Positions 12,060 to 22,653 of a DNA stretch of 64,000 nt are shown here, piece by piece (the stretch's first letter is position 1; each line of letters starts with the position of its first letter). Source of the stretch: Diplodia intermedia (taxonomy: Eukaryota; Ascomycota; Dothideomycetes; Botryosphaeriales; Botryosphaeriaceae); contig JAKEKT010000080.1 in the NCBI GenBank assembly GCA_021495925.1, positions 1 through 64,000 of the forward strand, written 5' to 3'. A model generated the notes under the pieces. That model made no database searches, was not told where the DNA came from, and saw nothing but the letters and a program-made list of their open reading frames with translations. The position numbers and the translations under genes are program-made.

Positions 12060-12881
12060 CTAGTCTATATTACCCGTAACTCGGGTACTTATCTTTACGA
12101 CGTCGACTTCGACGCCGTTAAGAACCGCGACCGTCTAGAAATAAACGATTTCTAACGTTAGCGCTAGCTTCGATTCGCCTAGCCTAGTTATAAGCTTACT
12201 ACTTAACGTAGTACTAGAGTTAATAAGCGCGAAGTCTAAAGCGCTATCTTCGTAGTTCTTTATAGCTAACGCCCGCTAGTTTCTACCGCTAATCGCGCTA
12301 TACTTCTTTACGTTATTAGTTAAGCTCGATAGCTCTTCTACTTATTCTATTATCGTGCCCGACCGTAGTAGCAGCGGCGAGCCCGTAGATAAAGCTCGCG
12401 GTTACGTCTTCGCGAAGTCCGCCCGGTCTCGCTCTAAGAATACCGATTCGATCTTCGAGGTATCTAAGTCTAGTAATTAGTCTCGACGCTAGCCGAAGAA
12501 GATAAAGAAGAAGCCTAAGTTCGACTACTCTATCAAAGTATAGAGAGTTTCGATTATAACTTTAAGAGCGTTAACGATAATGCCTTGGCACGAAAGGCGA
12601 ATAATATAGTTTTAAATTTTAGATGGACCGGGCTAGGGTTTAGCGATAAGCTCGAGGGCTTAAATTCGATAGAATTTTCTTTAACTAGCTTTAGATTAAT
12701 AAGACTCTTAATATATTCTAATATAACGAGTTTTTCTTTATATATTACGTGTTTAGTTATTATCGGCCCGGCCGACTCTAACATGCCCGTTTAGTTAATA
12801 ACTAAACCGCCGCCGTAGCCGCTCTTTCTTCTCTAAGCTTTATAGTTATTATCGGCCGACTTTAATATTAGCGGCACTATA

Positions 12882-12945
12882 GCCACCCCCGCGGCATTAA
12901 CTTCTAGAAAGCTTACCGCCGAGTAGCGTGCAAAGAAAAGAGTAA
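12882..12945 (+). repeat. Dispersed repeat, copy B
   Basis: Matches 9308-9375, including the CCCGCGG core and an identical 18-mer CTTACCGCCGAGTAGCGT at 12,912-12,929. Confidence 0.5.
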
Positions 12946-14319
12946 TTATTATCGCTATATAAATATTTATTACTTTAGTAATAGCGGAATATAAAGAGAT
13001 AGAAGAGTATATTATTATTTTATTATAAAAGAAGCCCTTATTTAAATTTAAGTAGCCCGAATCGTATCTATACTAAAGCTAAACCCTACTTATTATCTTC
13101 GATCTAAGCCTATTTCTAGTAAACTATCTATATCTAATTATTCTCTTTCGCTACTAAGTCGACGAGGTCTCTGTTTCCGATAGAGCATAACCGGGCTATA
13201 GTAGAAGTTACTATATAGAATAAATAGATTTCGTCTAGCACGACGTTATCGTTAATCGTAAGAATTCGACACTCGCTATAGTTATTACTAAACGAGCCCT
13301 ATCGACGAAAGTACCGCGAGTATAGAAATAACGCTAGAACTACGCCCGCTACGCCGAATACGATTAAGACTACTAGTATTATCGTATTCGAGTTAGACAT
13401 TCGTTTACGATGCTCGAGATTTACGCGAACGCCGCGTATAATTATAAGGTCGGCTTTAATAAGACTTTAAGCTAGTATACCGCGGTAGTCGAGAACGACT
13501 AGAAAAGATATAAGAGTACGCGGAATCTTAAATATAAAATAGCCTTAAAGAAGTCGCTATATCTATCTAATACGAATAGTACGTAGCTTACTACGAAGCG
13601 CTTTTACCCCCATCTCTTAAAGCGCTAACTATATTAGTAACGTTATAAATATATAAGACGTGCGGTTTTACTTATTCGTATCTTATTAGGCCTTCTCTAG
13701 AATGCTAAAAAGGTTTAACATAGTAATATAAGAATTAAAGAAGCTAAAAGTAAGAAGAAGCTTAAAGACCGTATTATAGTATAAACGAGCGGTAGTAGTA
13801 TAAAGAAGAGAAGTATTAAGACTTCGAGAAGTTACTTTTATAGCTCTATTTTTAGGGTCTAGTATCTACGCGTGCACGAGCGCGGGCGTAGGGTAGACGT
13901 AGTCGTCGCTACTATTACGTTTAATACGCGCGCGAACGCGGGCGTAAGCGTATTCGCCGAGCTTTCGATCGTACGTACTCGATATTCTATTCTTTATAAT
14001 ATATCTAAAGACGTCGAATAGGTTAACTAGCCGATCTCTTCTTTACGTTTATATTAAAAGAATGGTAGTGGTCGAAAACTACTTATATAATAATAATCTA
14101 CGCGGATTTTTAACGTCGCGAACACGTTATTAATCTACTTAATCTATCTTATTAATATAACTATTTCGCCGCGTCTATCTTTATCTTCTCTTACGTATCG
14201 TTCTATCGAGACGTCTAGGCCGTTCTCTTCGTAGCTTTATATCTAGCCGCGAAGCTAGGCTTTTCTATAGATATCGAACGCCTCTTTCTACGCTTTTACT
14301 ATACTACCTTCGCTATCTT

Positions 14320-14515
14320 TATTAACACCACCTTTACTATCTCTATTAATATTACCGCCGCCTTCTCTATCGTAGCCGCCGCTATCGTCGTCGCTACTAC
14401 CGTCTTCTTTATCGCAGCCGCCGCTATCGTCGTCGCTACTACCGCCGCCGTCGTTATTAGCGCCCGTCGCGCTATTAGCGCCCGTCGCGCTATTAGCGCC
14501 CGTCGCGTCTTACGC
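14320..14515 (-). repeat. GC-rich coding-type tandem repeats
   Basis: A 36-bp block with GCCGCCGCTATCGTCGTCG occurs twice (about 14,373-14,443). It is followed by three copies of the 18-mer TTAGCGCCCGTCGCGCTA (14,456-14,509). On the minus strand this reads as ATGANS repeats and GSSDDDSGG-type acidic low complexity, so it is probably the low-complexity part of a degenerate protein gene. Confidence 0.55.
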
Positions 14516-14549
14516 TACGTAATTAAGTGCTTCTTATTTTATTCTTTCT

Positions 14550-15320
14550 AGGTTTATCGAGTAAGTAGTTACTCTATCGTAACGTTTTTATTCTTCTACA
14601 TTCGATAGCCTATCGTTATAGAGCGCATCTTAGCTCTTTCGATTAGATTTCGACGAACGTGCGGCTTCTCCGCTAATTAACGACCTAGCGCGTAAATAGA
14701 CTATTCTACTATCTTATCGTAACGACGATCCGTTAGCTCTATCGAGATAAAATACGATTCGTTATACGTAGAATAGCTATATTAGCGAGGTCTAGTATAT
14801 GTCGAATAAGGCGCTATTACGCCGTTTTTACCGTAACTTAGATATAATATTAAAGTCAGATAATAAGATTAAGAGTTTAAGGTAATTATCTTCCGCTTAC
14901 GATATATTATTCTCCGTCTCTAGCTTTAATAGTTATTTTTAGAAGATGTGTCGTTTCTACGTAATAGAGTATGCGCTAGTAGCTCGAATAAACACCTCGG
15001 ACCTTCTAAGAGAACCCGCTACGTCCGTAGTATTTTAAACATAGAAATCGGGTTACGAGAAGAAGAGAAAGTAGCGTAAAAGAATATCTTCTATTTCTTA
15101 TTATTCTATATAGAGTATTTATTAAGTTATTTCTTAAGCGTCGTTATATTCTTCGTCCTTATATTCTTCGCCGTCGTATTCTTCGCCGTTATATTCTTCG
15201 CCCTTATATTTTATCTTCTCGAACGCGGTAGATACTTACTTTATTAGATTAAAGTATTTATTCTACCTCTTCTCTATACGAGTAATCTTCGCCTTTAATG
15301 CCGTATTCTTCTTCTTAATA
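14550..15320 (-). pseudogene. RIP-degraded unknown gene, minus strand
   Basis: On the minus strand one frame can be read for several hundred bases with stops almost only as TAG or TAA at likely Gln or Trp positions. It includes a 15-bp tandem repeat at 15,135-15,215 that encodes an acidic pentapeptide repeat of the type GEEYN/GEEYD. Further 3' it contains FVEI and ELRCAL-like segments, and it may continue into the ATGANS repeats at 14,456-14,509. I do not recognise the family; it could be a transposon accessory protein or a duplicated host gene. Confidence 0.35.
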
Positions 15321-16363
15321 CTCTAAACTTTAGCTCTAAAACGGTCGAACTTCTTTCTCGATACCTCTATACTACTAATTCTCGAAGTCGCGGCGGTTAA
15401 GAAGCTAATCTAACTAAAAGAGCTCTTAAGATATAAGTAGCTCTTCTTATTCTATCTATACTACGTATACGAATAACCGACGTTCTCGCTATTAATAACC
15501 TCTTACTAATAGACTATGCATTAAATATTTTTTCTTATATAATACTCGCATGGTTTCGTAATCTCTCTATAGACTTCGATAATTCTATCGTAGTAATAAG
15601 CTCTCTCTAGCCGTTTCCGCGCGTTAATATTAGTTAGTGCGATTTTTATATTCTTCTACTACTTTTCTTTCGAAATAAACTAAGTAGATTCCGAATCGGT
15701 TAAACGGCGGTACTCGATTAGCTTCTTACGAGGCGACGCTAATATAGCTAACGAAGACGTTAGCGATCGTTCTCGAGGCTAAATAGAGGGCGCATGGAAG
15801 CCGAAGAGGTATTCGAACTTAGACTAAGCGGCGAGCGACTAAATCTACTACTTTACCTTCGCTAAATTTAGCATAGAAGAGCTTAAATCTTCGAACGAAT
15901 TATTCGGGCGAGCTTGCGCTAAGTATAGCGAACGGCTAGCTAGAATCTTTATCGTTCTCTACGCTCTTAGTATTATGATCTCTAGGCTGTCGACCTCGAA
16001 GTCGAGCTTATTAGGGTCGATATAAACGCTAATAAGTTAGTACGATGCTAGAGTTAAGGTAAAGAATAGCTTACGACTTTAGTAGAGCTTTGTCGTTAGT
16101 TAGGCCGCCGTCTTTATCGTTACTATTAATGCGCGAGCCGCGTCGTCTAGGTAAATGCCGCTATTTCTTCTTAGGCGATGGTGTCGATGCGCCGTAAGGC
16201 GGTTGCGGGTCCGTCGTCTCTATTATCTAGTCTATACTAGCTTCGGTTTACGATACGCGTTATTTGGAAGGTAAGCTAGATGACATTATAACGGCGCGAA
16301 CGCGACGACGCGGACGCGACGACTAAAGCGCTATAATATTATAGAGTAAAGGTTATATACGAC

Positions 16364-16450
16364 TAGCGAAGAGACCTTTTACGTAAATAGCGATATTACG
16401 TAATTAGTACGTATTAAGTAGTAAGGTTCTATGTTCGAATCTTAGAGTAT
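16364..16450 (+). other. tRNA-like or SINE-like relic
   Basis: TGTTCGAATCT (16,433-16,443) resembles a Pol III B box and its flanks TCTAT/TTAGA can form a T stem with one mismatch. TAGCGAAGAGA (16,364-16,374) resembles an A box. The A-B spacing of about 60 bp is too long for an intronless tRNA, and no acceptor stem is evident. A RIP-damaged tRNA-derived SINE is possible. Confidence 0.25.
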
Positions 16451-16638
16451 TTCTGGTATTAGATACTAATGGCCTTTCTAGCTAGTATTACTATACTAGA
16501 TATAATCTAGTAGTATCTTATATAGCTTTTTAATTAAAATAGATTATACTAACTTTAAAGAGTTAAGAATCTACTATAATAGTAGATTTCTACTATTTTT
16601 ATCTATATAGAACTATTCTATTATATAGATTTAAAAAA

Positions 16639-16712
16639 GAGGCTAAAAAGAGGCTAAAAAGAGGCTAAAAAGAGGCTAAAAAGAGGCTAAAAAGAGGCTA
16701 AAAAGAGATAAA
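16639..16712 (+). repeat. 11-bp tandem repeat
   Basis: GAGGCTAAAAA is repeated about six times without interruption and then decays into GAGATAAAAA and GAGACGAATA. It has no coding or known regulatory meaning. Confidence 0.9.
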
Positions 16713-17049
16713 AAGAGACGAATAGAAGCTAAATAAAGATTAAAATACGCGATTAATTTTAAAAAAAAAAGATAAAATACGCGATTAATTTAAAAAAGAG
16801 TCTAGAATACGCTATTAATTTTAAAAAAACTAGGTATTTTAATAAATATTTTTTATCTAAATACTCTACTTTATAATATATTTATCTAAATATCTAGTTT
16901 TACTTATTTTATAATTTATAAGAAAATATATAAAAAGTTATACTTAAAAGTAGGGTATTTAGATAAATTTTATAAAAACTAGATATTTAGATAAGAGTAT
17001 AGGTATTTTAGATATTATTTTCGAAAAACTAGGTATTTCGATAATTTAC

Positions 17050-17222
17050 CGCGCGATATAACTTTATATACGCTAAGAAAGATATATATAAGTACCTTAA
17101 AAAAGTTATATATAAATTATAGTTAATTTAGACGTAATATATAACTTAAAATATAGAAGATATTAATAATTAACGATAAAGATATTAAATTTTAGAAATA
17201 GAGATATTAAATTTATAGATAC
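17050..17222 (+). mobile_element. Partial copy of the 432-1000 TIR element
   Basis: Aligns colinearly with 828-1000: both contain GCGATATAACTT, AAGAAAGATATATAT, TTAATTTAGAYGTAATA, TTAATAATTA and the terminal TTAAATTTATAGAYAC segment. It is more heavily mutated and lacks the left arm. Confidence 0.6.
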
Positions 17223-17440
17223 TAAAACTAAATATTTTAGTAATTTATTATTAATTTATTTATTAGTTTAACGTTACTTTAAAGTCTTAGACTATTAAAG
17301 ATAAAATCTTTTTTAAAAGATTTACTTCTATCTATATATTTATATATATACGTATTAAAGAGGTTTTCTAGAAACATATTAAAATTAATATACTTAAAAG
17401 TAGAATATTTATAACTTATTAACGTATAATATTATAATAG

Positions 17441-17491
17441 TAGTAAAGATATTAAATATTAGAAATAAAAGTATTAAATTTATAAATATCT
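17441..17491 (+). mobile_element. Terminal fragment of the same TIR family
   Basis: AAAGATATTAAATATTAGAAATAAAAGTATTAAATTTATA resembles the right arm of the 432-1000 element. It lies only about 35 bp inside the right edge of the RIP block. Confidence 0.45.
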
Positions 17492-17686
17492 AAATTTATA
17501 GATATATTTAGTAGCGGCCTTTAGAGTTATAACGTGTTTTTTGTTCACCGCCTTCCTGACCGCCTTCCCGACCGCCCAAAAAATTCCAAGCCGCACCCCA
17601 AACCTCTGACCAACCTCTTACCCACCGACGTACCACCCCCCTCCTCACACCCTCTCATTCACGATCGCCAACTCCAGCCGCTCACA

Positions 17687-19396
17687 ATGTTCGCGGTCCC
17701 AGGCTGGGATCTATCCGCGCCTTTGAAGGCCGAAGCGCCCGCTTCGAAGGCGGGCGGCGCCAACAACTCGAAGAAGCGCAAGAGGAAGGAGGGCAAGCAG
17801 CAGGTCGCACAGGTCAGCGGAGAGAACGTGGGCGACATGTGGGCGCAGGTGATGGAAGGCGCACCGGCAGCGGTGCCGGCTGGTGCCGTTGTGAAGGAGA
17901 AGGGCGATAACAGGAAGGGCGAGGGTAAGAACAAGAACAAGAAGCAGAAGTGGGAGTCCGACGGCGGTGCCGGGGCCGCAAAAGCCGAGGAAAGTGCGGA
18001 GGCGAGCAAGGTTGAAGAGACGCAGGATTCGAAGAGGGGCGAAGGCAAGAAGAAGGGCAACAAGAATGAGAAGAAGCAGAAGGATAAGCAGCATGACAAG
18101 AAACATCAGCATCAACAGGGCGTCGAACAAGCTGCTGCTGGAATCACTGCTCCTGCGATCCCAGCTGTTCCGCCAGCGCTCCCGCCGATGAACACAAAAC
18201 TTACGCCTCTCCAAGCGAAGATGCGCGAGAAGCTGGTCGGCGCGCGCTTTCGGCACCTGAATCAGACGCTCTACACCACGCCGTCCCAACACTCACTCAA
18301 GCTCATCGACGAAGACCCGCAAATATTCAACGAGTATCACGCCGGCTTCCGGCAGCAGGTCGCCGGCTGGCCAGAGAACCCTGTCGACACCTTCGTCTCG
18401 CTCGTGCAAACGCGTGGTGCCGTGCGCGAAAACTGGCGCGACAAGATCCTCAAGCGCAAGGAAAAGGAGCACACGTCCGGCCGGTACCGCAAGCCGGGAG
18501 AAGCACTGCCGGACGAGGCCGAGGACAGCGACGAGGAGGAGCGGAAGCGTGTGGTGGCGGCAGCCGCCCACCAGTTGAAGCCGCTGCCGCGCACGCGCGG
18601 CACCAGCATCGTCGCAGATCTAGGCTGCGGCGATGCGGCGCTGGCAACGAAGCTGCAGCCGCACCTACAGTCGCTGAACCTGCGCGTCCACAGCTTCGAC
18701 CTCGCCGCGCCCAGCCCGCTAATCACAAAAGCAGACATTGCGAACCTGCCGCTGCCAGACGGCAGCGTCGACGTCGCTGTCTTCTGCTTGGCTCTCATGG
18801 GGACCAACTGGCTCGACTTCATCGACGAGGCGTGGCGCGTGCTGCACTGGAAGGGCGAGCTGTGGGTTGCCGAGATCAAGTCCCGCTTCGGGCGCGTTAG
18901 CAATACTCGCGAAAAGAAGGTCGTCGACCACAGCGTCGGCAAGCGCCAGAAGAAGAAGGTCGAAGCTGCGCGCAAGAAAAGCGGTGCCGACAAGAAGGAC
19001 AAGGAGGCCGCCGTGCAGGAAGAAGAAGAGGAGCTCGCCGTCGAGGTCGACGGCGTCGCCAGCGGGAAGCAGGAGACGGACGTCTCAGCCTTCGTCGAGG
19101 TTCTGCGCAAGCGCGGCTTTGTGCTCGATGCCCCGGATCCGTCGCGTGAGCGTGACGCCATCGATCTGCGCAACAAGATGTTCGTCCGCATGACCTTCGT
19201 CAAAGCTGCTGCCCCTGTCAAGGGCAAGAACGTCAAGGCGAACGAGGAGATCTACGCCGAGAATGCGGCTCGCCTGGCCGCCGAGTCGGGCAAGACGTTC
19301 AGGAAGAAGGAACCCAAGGCTAAATTCATTGAGACAGAAGACGACGGGATTGACGAGTCGGCGGTGCTGAAGCCGTGCTTGTACAAACAGCGATAG
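17687..19396 (+). CDS. RRP8: 25S rRNA adenine-N(1) methyltransferase Rrp8
   Basis: Single-exon gene, 569 residues. Rrp8 is the nucleolar SAM-dependent enzyme that makes m1A in large-subunit rRNA. The N-terminal part (about 25-150) is very rich in Lys, Glu and Gly, a typical nucleolar tail. From about 168 on, the Rrp8 domain follows (LTPLQAKMREKL, FRHLNQTLYT). SAM motif I is ADLGCGDAALA at about 310-320, then FDLAAP, then the Rrp8-type VAVFCLALMGTNW and ELWVAEIKSRF. The C terminus ends LKPCLYKQR, as is usual for the family. The frame is open back to 17,534, but MFAVPGW at 17,687 is the conserved start. Only about 160 bp separate this start from the RIP-mutated block. It is convergent with DDI1. 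Confidence 0.96.
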   Translation: MFAVPGWDLSAPLKAEAPASKAGGANNSKKRKRKEGKQQVAQVSGENVGDMWAQVMEGAPAAVPAGAVVKEKGDNRKGEGKNKNKKQKWESDGGAGAAKAEESAEASKVEETQDSKRGEGKKKGNKNEKKQKDKQHDKKHQHQQGVEQAAAGITAPAIPAVPPALPPMNTKLTPLQAKMREKLVGARFRHLNQTLYTTPSQHSLKLIDEDPQIFNEYHAGFRQQVAGWPENPVDTFVSLVQTRGAVRENWRDKILKRKEKEHTSGRYRKPGEALPDEAEDSDEEERKRVVAAAAHQLKPLPRTRGTSIVADLGCGDAALATKLQPHLQSLNLRVHSFDLAAPSPLITKADIANLPLPDGSVDVAVFCLALMGTNWLDFIDEAWRVLHWKGELWVAEIKSRFGRVSNTREKKVVDHSVGKRQKKKVEAARKKSGADKKDKEAAVQEEEEELAVEVDGVASGKQETDVSAFVEVLRKRGFVLDAPDPSRERDAIDLRNKMFVRMTFVKAAAPVKGKNVKANEEIYAENAARLAAESGKTFRKKEPKAKFIETEDDGIDESAVLKPCLYKQR

Positions 19397-19925
19397 TTAG
19401 GAGAGGAAGTGTGGCAGGCAATTATATCCTTCGTGGCGTTGTTGGGGCTTAATGTCGGCTGGCCATGGGGGGACAAAAGTTTACGTGTATTGATCGGGAT
19501 AGAAATAATGTGGCGCGTTGTGCAGGTGGTACTTGCTCGCACATGCAAGAACAAAAAGCAACGAATCATGCGAGACCCATCAGCTACATGCAAGTCCTGA
19601 TAATTCCTCCACTGACTGGCATATTGAAGCCAATGGCGGCGTACCTGCAGCAACTGGCGTGGAAATGCGAGACAGCGGCGGGTTGTTGCTTAAATTGGAG
19701 GAATCGATGAGCAGGAAATAGCCAAGAGGGGCGTTGGATGGGGAAGCGGAAGTGTGGTAGAGCAGAAAAAATGACCGCAAAGCGCCGAACCATGATCTAT
19801 GCCGCCCACCATGCATCAATCTCCCGATTCGACCGGCTGTTCTGTCCTGGCAAGCCCCGTCTCCGTATTCGGCCATGTGACCTTCTATCCAAAGCTGACA
19901 CCAGAAAGTATGCCTTTCTCTCCGC
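19397..19925. other. Convergent 3' intergenic region
   Basis: 529 bp between the stops of RRP8 and DDI1. It should contain both 3' untranslated regions. The short frames on both strands have no homology I recognise. Confidence 0.6.
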
Positions 19926-21983
19926 TTATCCTTGGAAAAGTAGGCTAGCAGCATACTCCACGTTTCCGCCACATGCTTGTAGTGCGTTGATGGCTTGCTC
20001 CTTCGAGAACCCTAAGCTAACTAGTTGGTCGATATCAGAAGCTGGGAAAGGAGTAGTTGAAGTGTTCCTCTGCTCCGGAGTGCCCAGGGTGCGTCCCTGA
20101 CCTTGGAAGTTAGAGCCTTGGTGTGCCTGAGCACTGGAGCTCGACTCGCCGGCAGACCCTGACGATGTGGCCGTGGTAGACCCTGCAGGGCGTACGGCAC
20201 CCGACCTCGTGCCAACCTCTGTACCGTTCGGACCAGAAACAGTTGGCTCGTCCATCTGAGCCTCCTCGAAAGACTTTGGTATCTCAGACTCTGGCAAGAA
20301 AGGAACTTCGATGCCTTCGAAGCATAGACAATTCTTTTCCAAGTCGATCTTGGCCTTGTATCGCTTCAACATGTCCAGACCGAAGAGCAGATCAACTGAT
20401 TTCCCCTCCATGACAGTGAATGCGCAAGGCATAATTGCTCCACCAATGCTGATTTCTGCATGGTGTACTCGTCCGAGAATCTTTGCCGTGCCGACGCCAA
20501 CGGCCATACCCGCATAGCGGTTGTCGATGAGTCGTTTGATGCCGCAGGCTTCGGCGCATGATGGTGACATGATGGTTGCTTGTGCGCCGGAGTCGACAAA
20601 GGCCTTGACGGGATGTCCGTTGACTTCGCAGTTGATGTAGAGCATTGTAACGCGTCCAAAGACTGTATCGATGAAATATTAGCTTCGGCTTCTCCGCGAC
20701 GCAGACACTTCCTCTTAAGTAATCCGAGTCCCAAGAATATGGACCAATTGAAACGAAAGTGATGTAATCATTGAGGAAAGCATTCCTGGGAAGGAGAGGA
20801 CATGGTAGATTCGTGTCTTGCGCGAATGAACCTTGCAAGCTCCCGAGTGTTGGATCGTAGACAGTGCGAGCTTGTCTTCTGGGAAACCTGCACCTCTACA
20901 GATTCGGTCACCCCAGATAGTCGTCCTGCCCTTGTCGACCCGGGATGCCTGTGGCCAGGATCCCATCCGATTTGTCAAGGTCATATTATGCGTTGCGCGA
21001 GGGAGAAGCACTGCCCTTCTTGATGACACAGCCCCTGCGCATCCGGCGCTATAATTGGAGCTGTAACCTCCAGCTCACAAAGAACCTGCTGCTCTAGACA
21101 GGTTCTTCGCAGTCTCGCCACAGCACAGAGCGCCGAGACTGGGTGTGCAAGTCAAACAAACGGCCGCGATCACGCAGTACAACAACGTTCGGGAAGTGCG
21201 CTCAGCTCGACATAGCGCGGGGGGAAAATGAGGGGGCAGTGCAGTTACTGGGAATGAAAACAGCTGAACAAAGGAAGAGATTACGCTCGACTTGCCTTCT
21301 GGATTGTGCTCATAAGCATGCTGCAGATTCTCGATGACGCGCTCCTGCCGAATCATCTCCTCAATTTTCGACTGAGCCTCTATATTGAAGGGATCGGCAT
21401 TCAGCAGGTCTAGCTGACGCTGATGCTCGCGCTGCTGCTCCTCCTGTATGCGCTTCATGTTGATCCACTCCTCCCGCCAGCGGTTCGGATCGTTCACGGC
21501 AGCGGCAAGCTCGGGGCGCGAGTCTTGTAGAGAGCGCAGGGCATTATGGTCGCCGAGGATGCGCAGCCGCGTCGTCTCGGTCTCGTCGTCTTGCTGGGAG
21601 CGGCGTGGCCTGCCGGCTTGCTGCGCTGCGCGCTGGGCCTGGGCAGAGGCCTGACCCTGCTGACGCTGACCCTGCCGCCGAATCATCACCACCAGCATGT
21701 CATCATCCTTGATGCCGGCCTGCTCAAGTGTCATGGAGTCGCCGGCAAGTGGCTGACCATTGTAGAAGAAGTACTGTGAGTTGACAGGGAAATTTGCCTC
21801 GACTTGCACGAAGCCCTTGAGATCGGCCAGGGTCAGGCCAGGCGGCAGGTCGAGGTTCAGCAGCTCCTGGTCGGCGGGCTCGTCGGGCGCGTTGATGGAT
21901 ATGGTTATACGCGGCCTTTTGGGGGATTCTGGTTAGCTCGTCGCACAGGCAGACCGGACAGGCTTGGGGTTGGGGACGCACAT
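19926..21983 (-). CDS. DDI1: DNA-damage-inducible protein 1, ubiquitin receptor/aspartic protease
   Basis: Proteasome shuttle factor with a retroviral-type aspartic protease fold; 452 residues. Coding exons are 21,982-21,983 (only AT of the start codon), 21,296-21,915 and 19,926-20,662. The first intron (66 nt, donor GTGCGT, CTAAC branch, acceptor AAAAG) splits the ATG. The second (20,663-21,295, 633 nt) has a GC-AG donor (GCAAGT). The joined product starts MPRITISINAPDEP. The ubiquitin-like domain covers about 1-75, a Gln/Arg-rich linker and helical domain 80-212, and the protease starts at MLYINCEV (214) with the catalytic VDSGAQATI (Asp 231). A Ser/Thr-rich linker and a C-terminal UBA domain (SDIDQLVSLGF, about 412-452) follow. 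Segment lengths sum exactly to 453 codons. Confidence 0.93.
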
Positions 21984-22653
21984 CTCGCGCTCCTTGCGTG
22001 GTATGCAGGCAACGACGGATCGAGGAACACTTCGTCGCACACCTGGAGTTGGCTCAGGCAACGTAGCAGCGGGCGGCGGGGGGCACTGGGGGCTCGGGGA
22101 ATGCTCGAGGGCGAGTGTTTCGGCGGCGGCGGGAGGCGAGGACGATTGGGCGCGCGCGTGTCGGGCGAGCAGCACGGTGATAAAGAGTTGGCAGGCGGTG
22201 AGGCAGCGCTGCAGGAGTAGGCCGTGATGCGGGAGGAGGATGCGCGCGTCTGTTACGTGTTGCTGCACCGGATGCTGTTGCGTCGTAGCTCGGCGAGCTA
22301 GAGGCGAATGGCGGGGCACCGGATGACATAACGCTGCCAGCAGCCGCCCCGGCGCTCAGGCACAAACGGCGTGCGGCGGCCAGCAGGCGACGGGCCTTCG
22401 AAGCTTGCCCAAGTGACGTCCATGCCTTGGCAGGCCGCGGCAGGAGCCATGGCCGTTTATTGTGGACCGTAGGGCTTGGTGATGCAGCACCACTACGCTG
22501 CGCAACCACGCCCCAACCCAGCACCAGCCCAGCGCAGCACCAGCAGCACCCGTCCCAGTACCAGCAGCCCCAGCACCAGCGGCACCAGGCCAGTCCGCCT
22601 CAGCCGCGCCGAGCAACAACATCGCCCAGCGGCCCCGAGCACAGCCCCGCAAA
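21984..22653. promoter_or_regulatory. Divergent promoter region DDI1/GNAT gene
   Basis: 670 bp between two divergent genes, GC-rich. It carries a CCAGCA-type low-complexity stretch at about 22,505-22,600. An upstream ATG at 22,482 opens an 80-codon frame overlapping the GNAT start. It could be a uORF or part of an unresolved first exon. Frames on the minus strand in this interval show no recognisable product. Confidence 0.45.

Larger units (their letters stand above)
1..17525. repeat. AT-rich RIP-mutated repeat block
   Basis: This stretch has a base composition unlike the rest of the window. CA and TG dinucleotides are almost absent, TA is extremely frequent, and CG is still common. That is the mark of repeat-induced point mutation (C to T at CpA), known from filamentous ascomycetes; plain loss of methylated CpG would not keep CG. 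Reading frames are broken mostly by TAG and TAA where CAG, CAA or TGG would be expected. Recognisable contents are listed separately. In the remaining parts (about 1001-1785, 2030-3180, 9242-10,870, 12,060-14,300, 15,960-16,350 and 16,720-17,045) I see degenerate repeat DNA and no supportable gene. The block ends abruptly at about 17,525. Confidence 0.93.

Noticed and set aside
12554..12794. Overlapping open frames on both strands
   Set aside because: They mirror each other in AT-rich RIP DNA and have no recognisable product.
17534..17686. 51-codon N-terminal extension of RRP8
   Set aside because: Open only because no stop intervenes; the sequence is Pro-rich and not family-like, while MFAVPGW at 17,687 is the conserved start.
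17659..19236. Long minus-strand frames opposite RRP8
   Set aside because: Antisense shadows of a Lys/Glu/Ala-rich gene.
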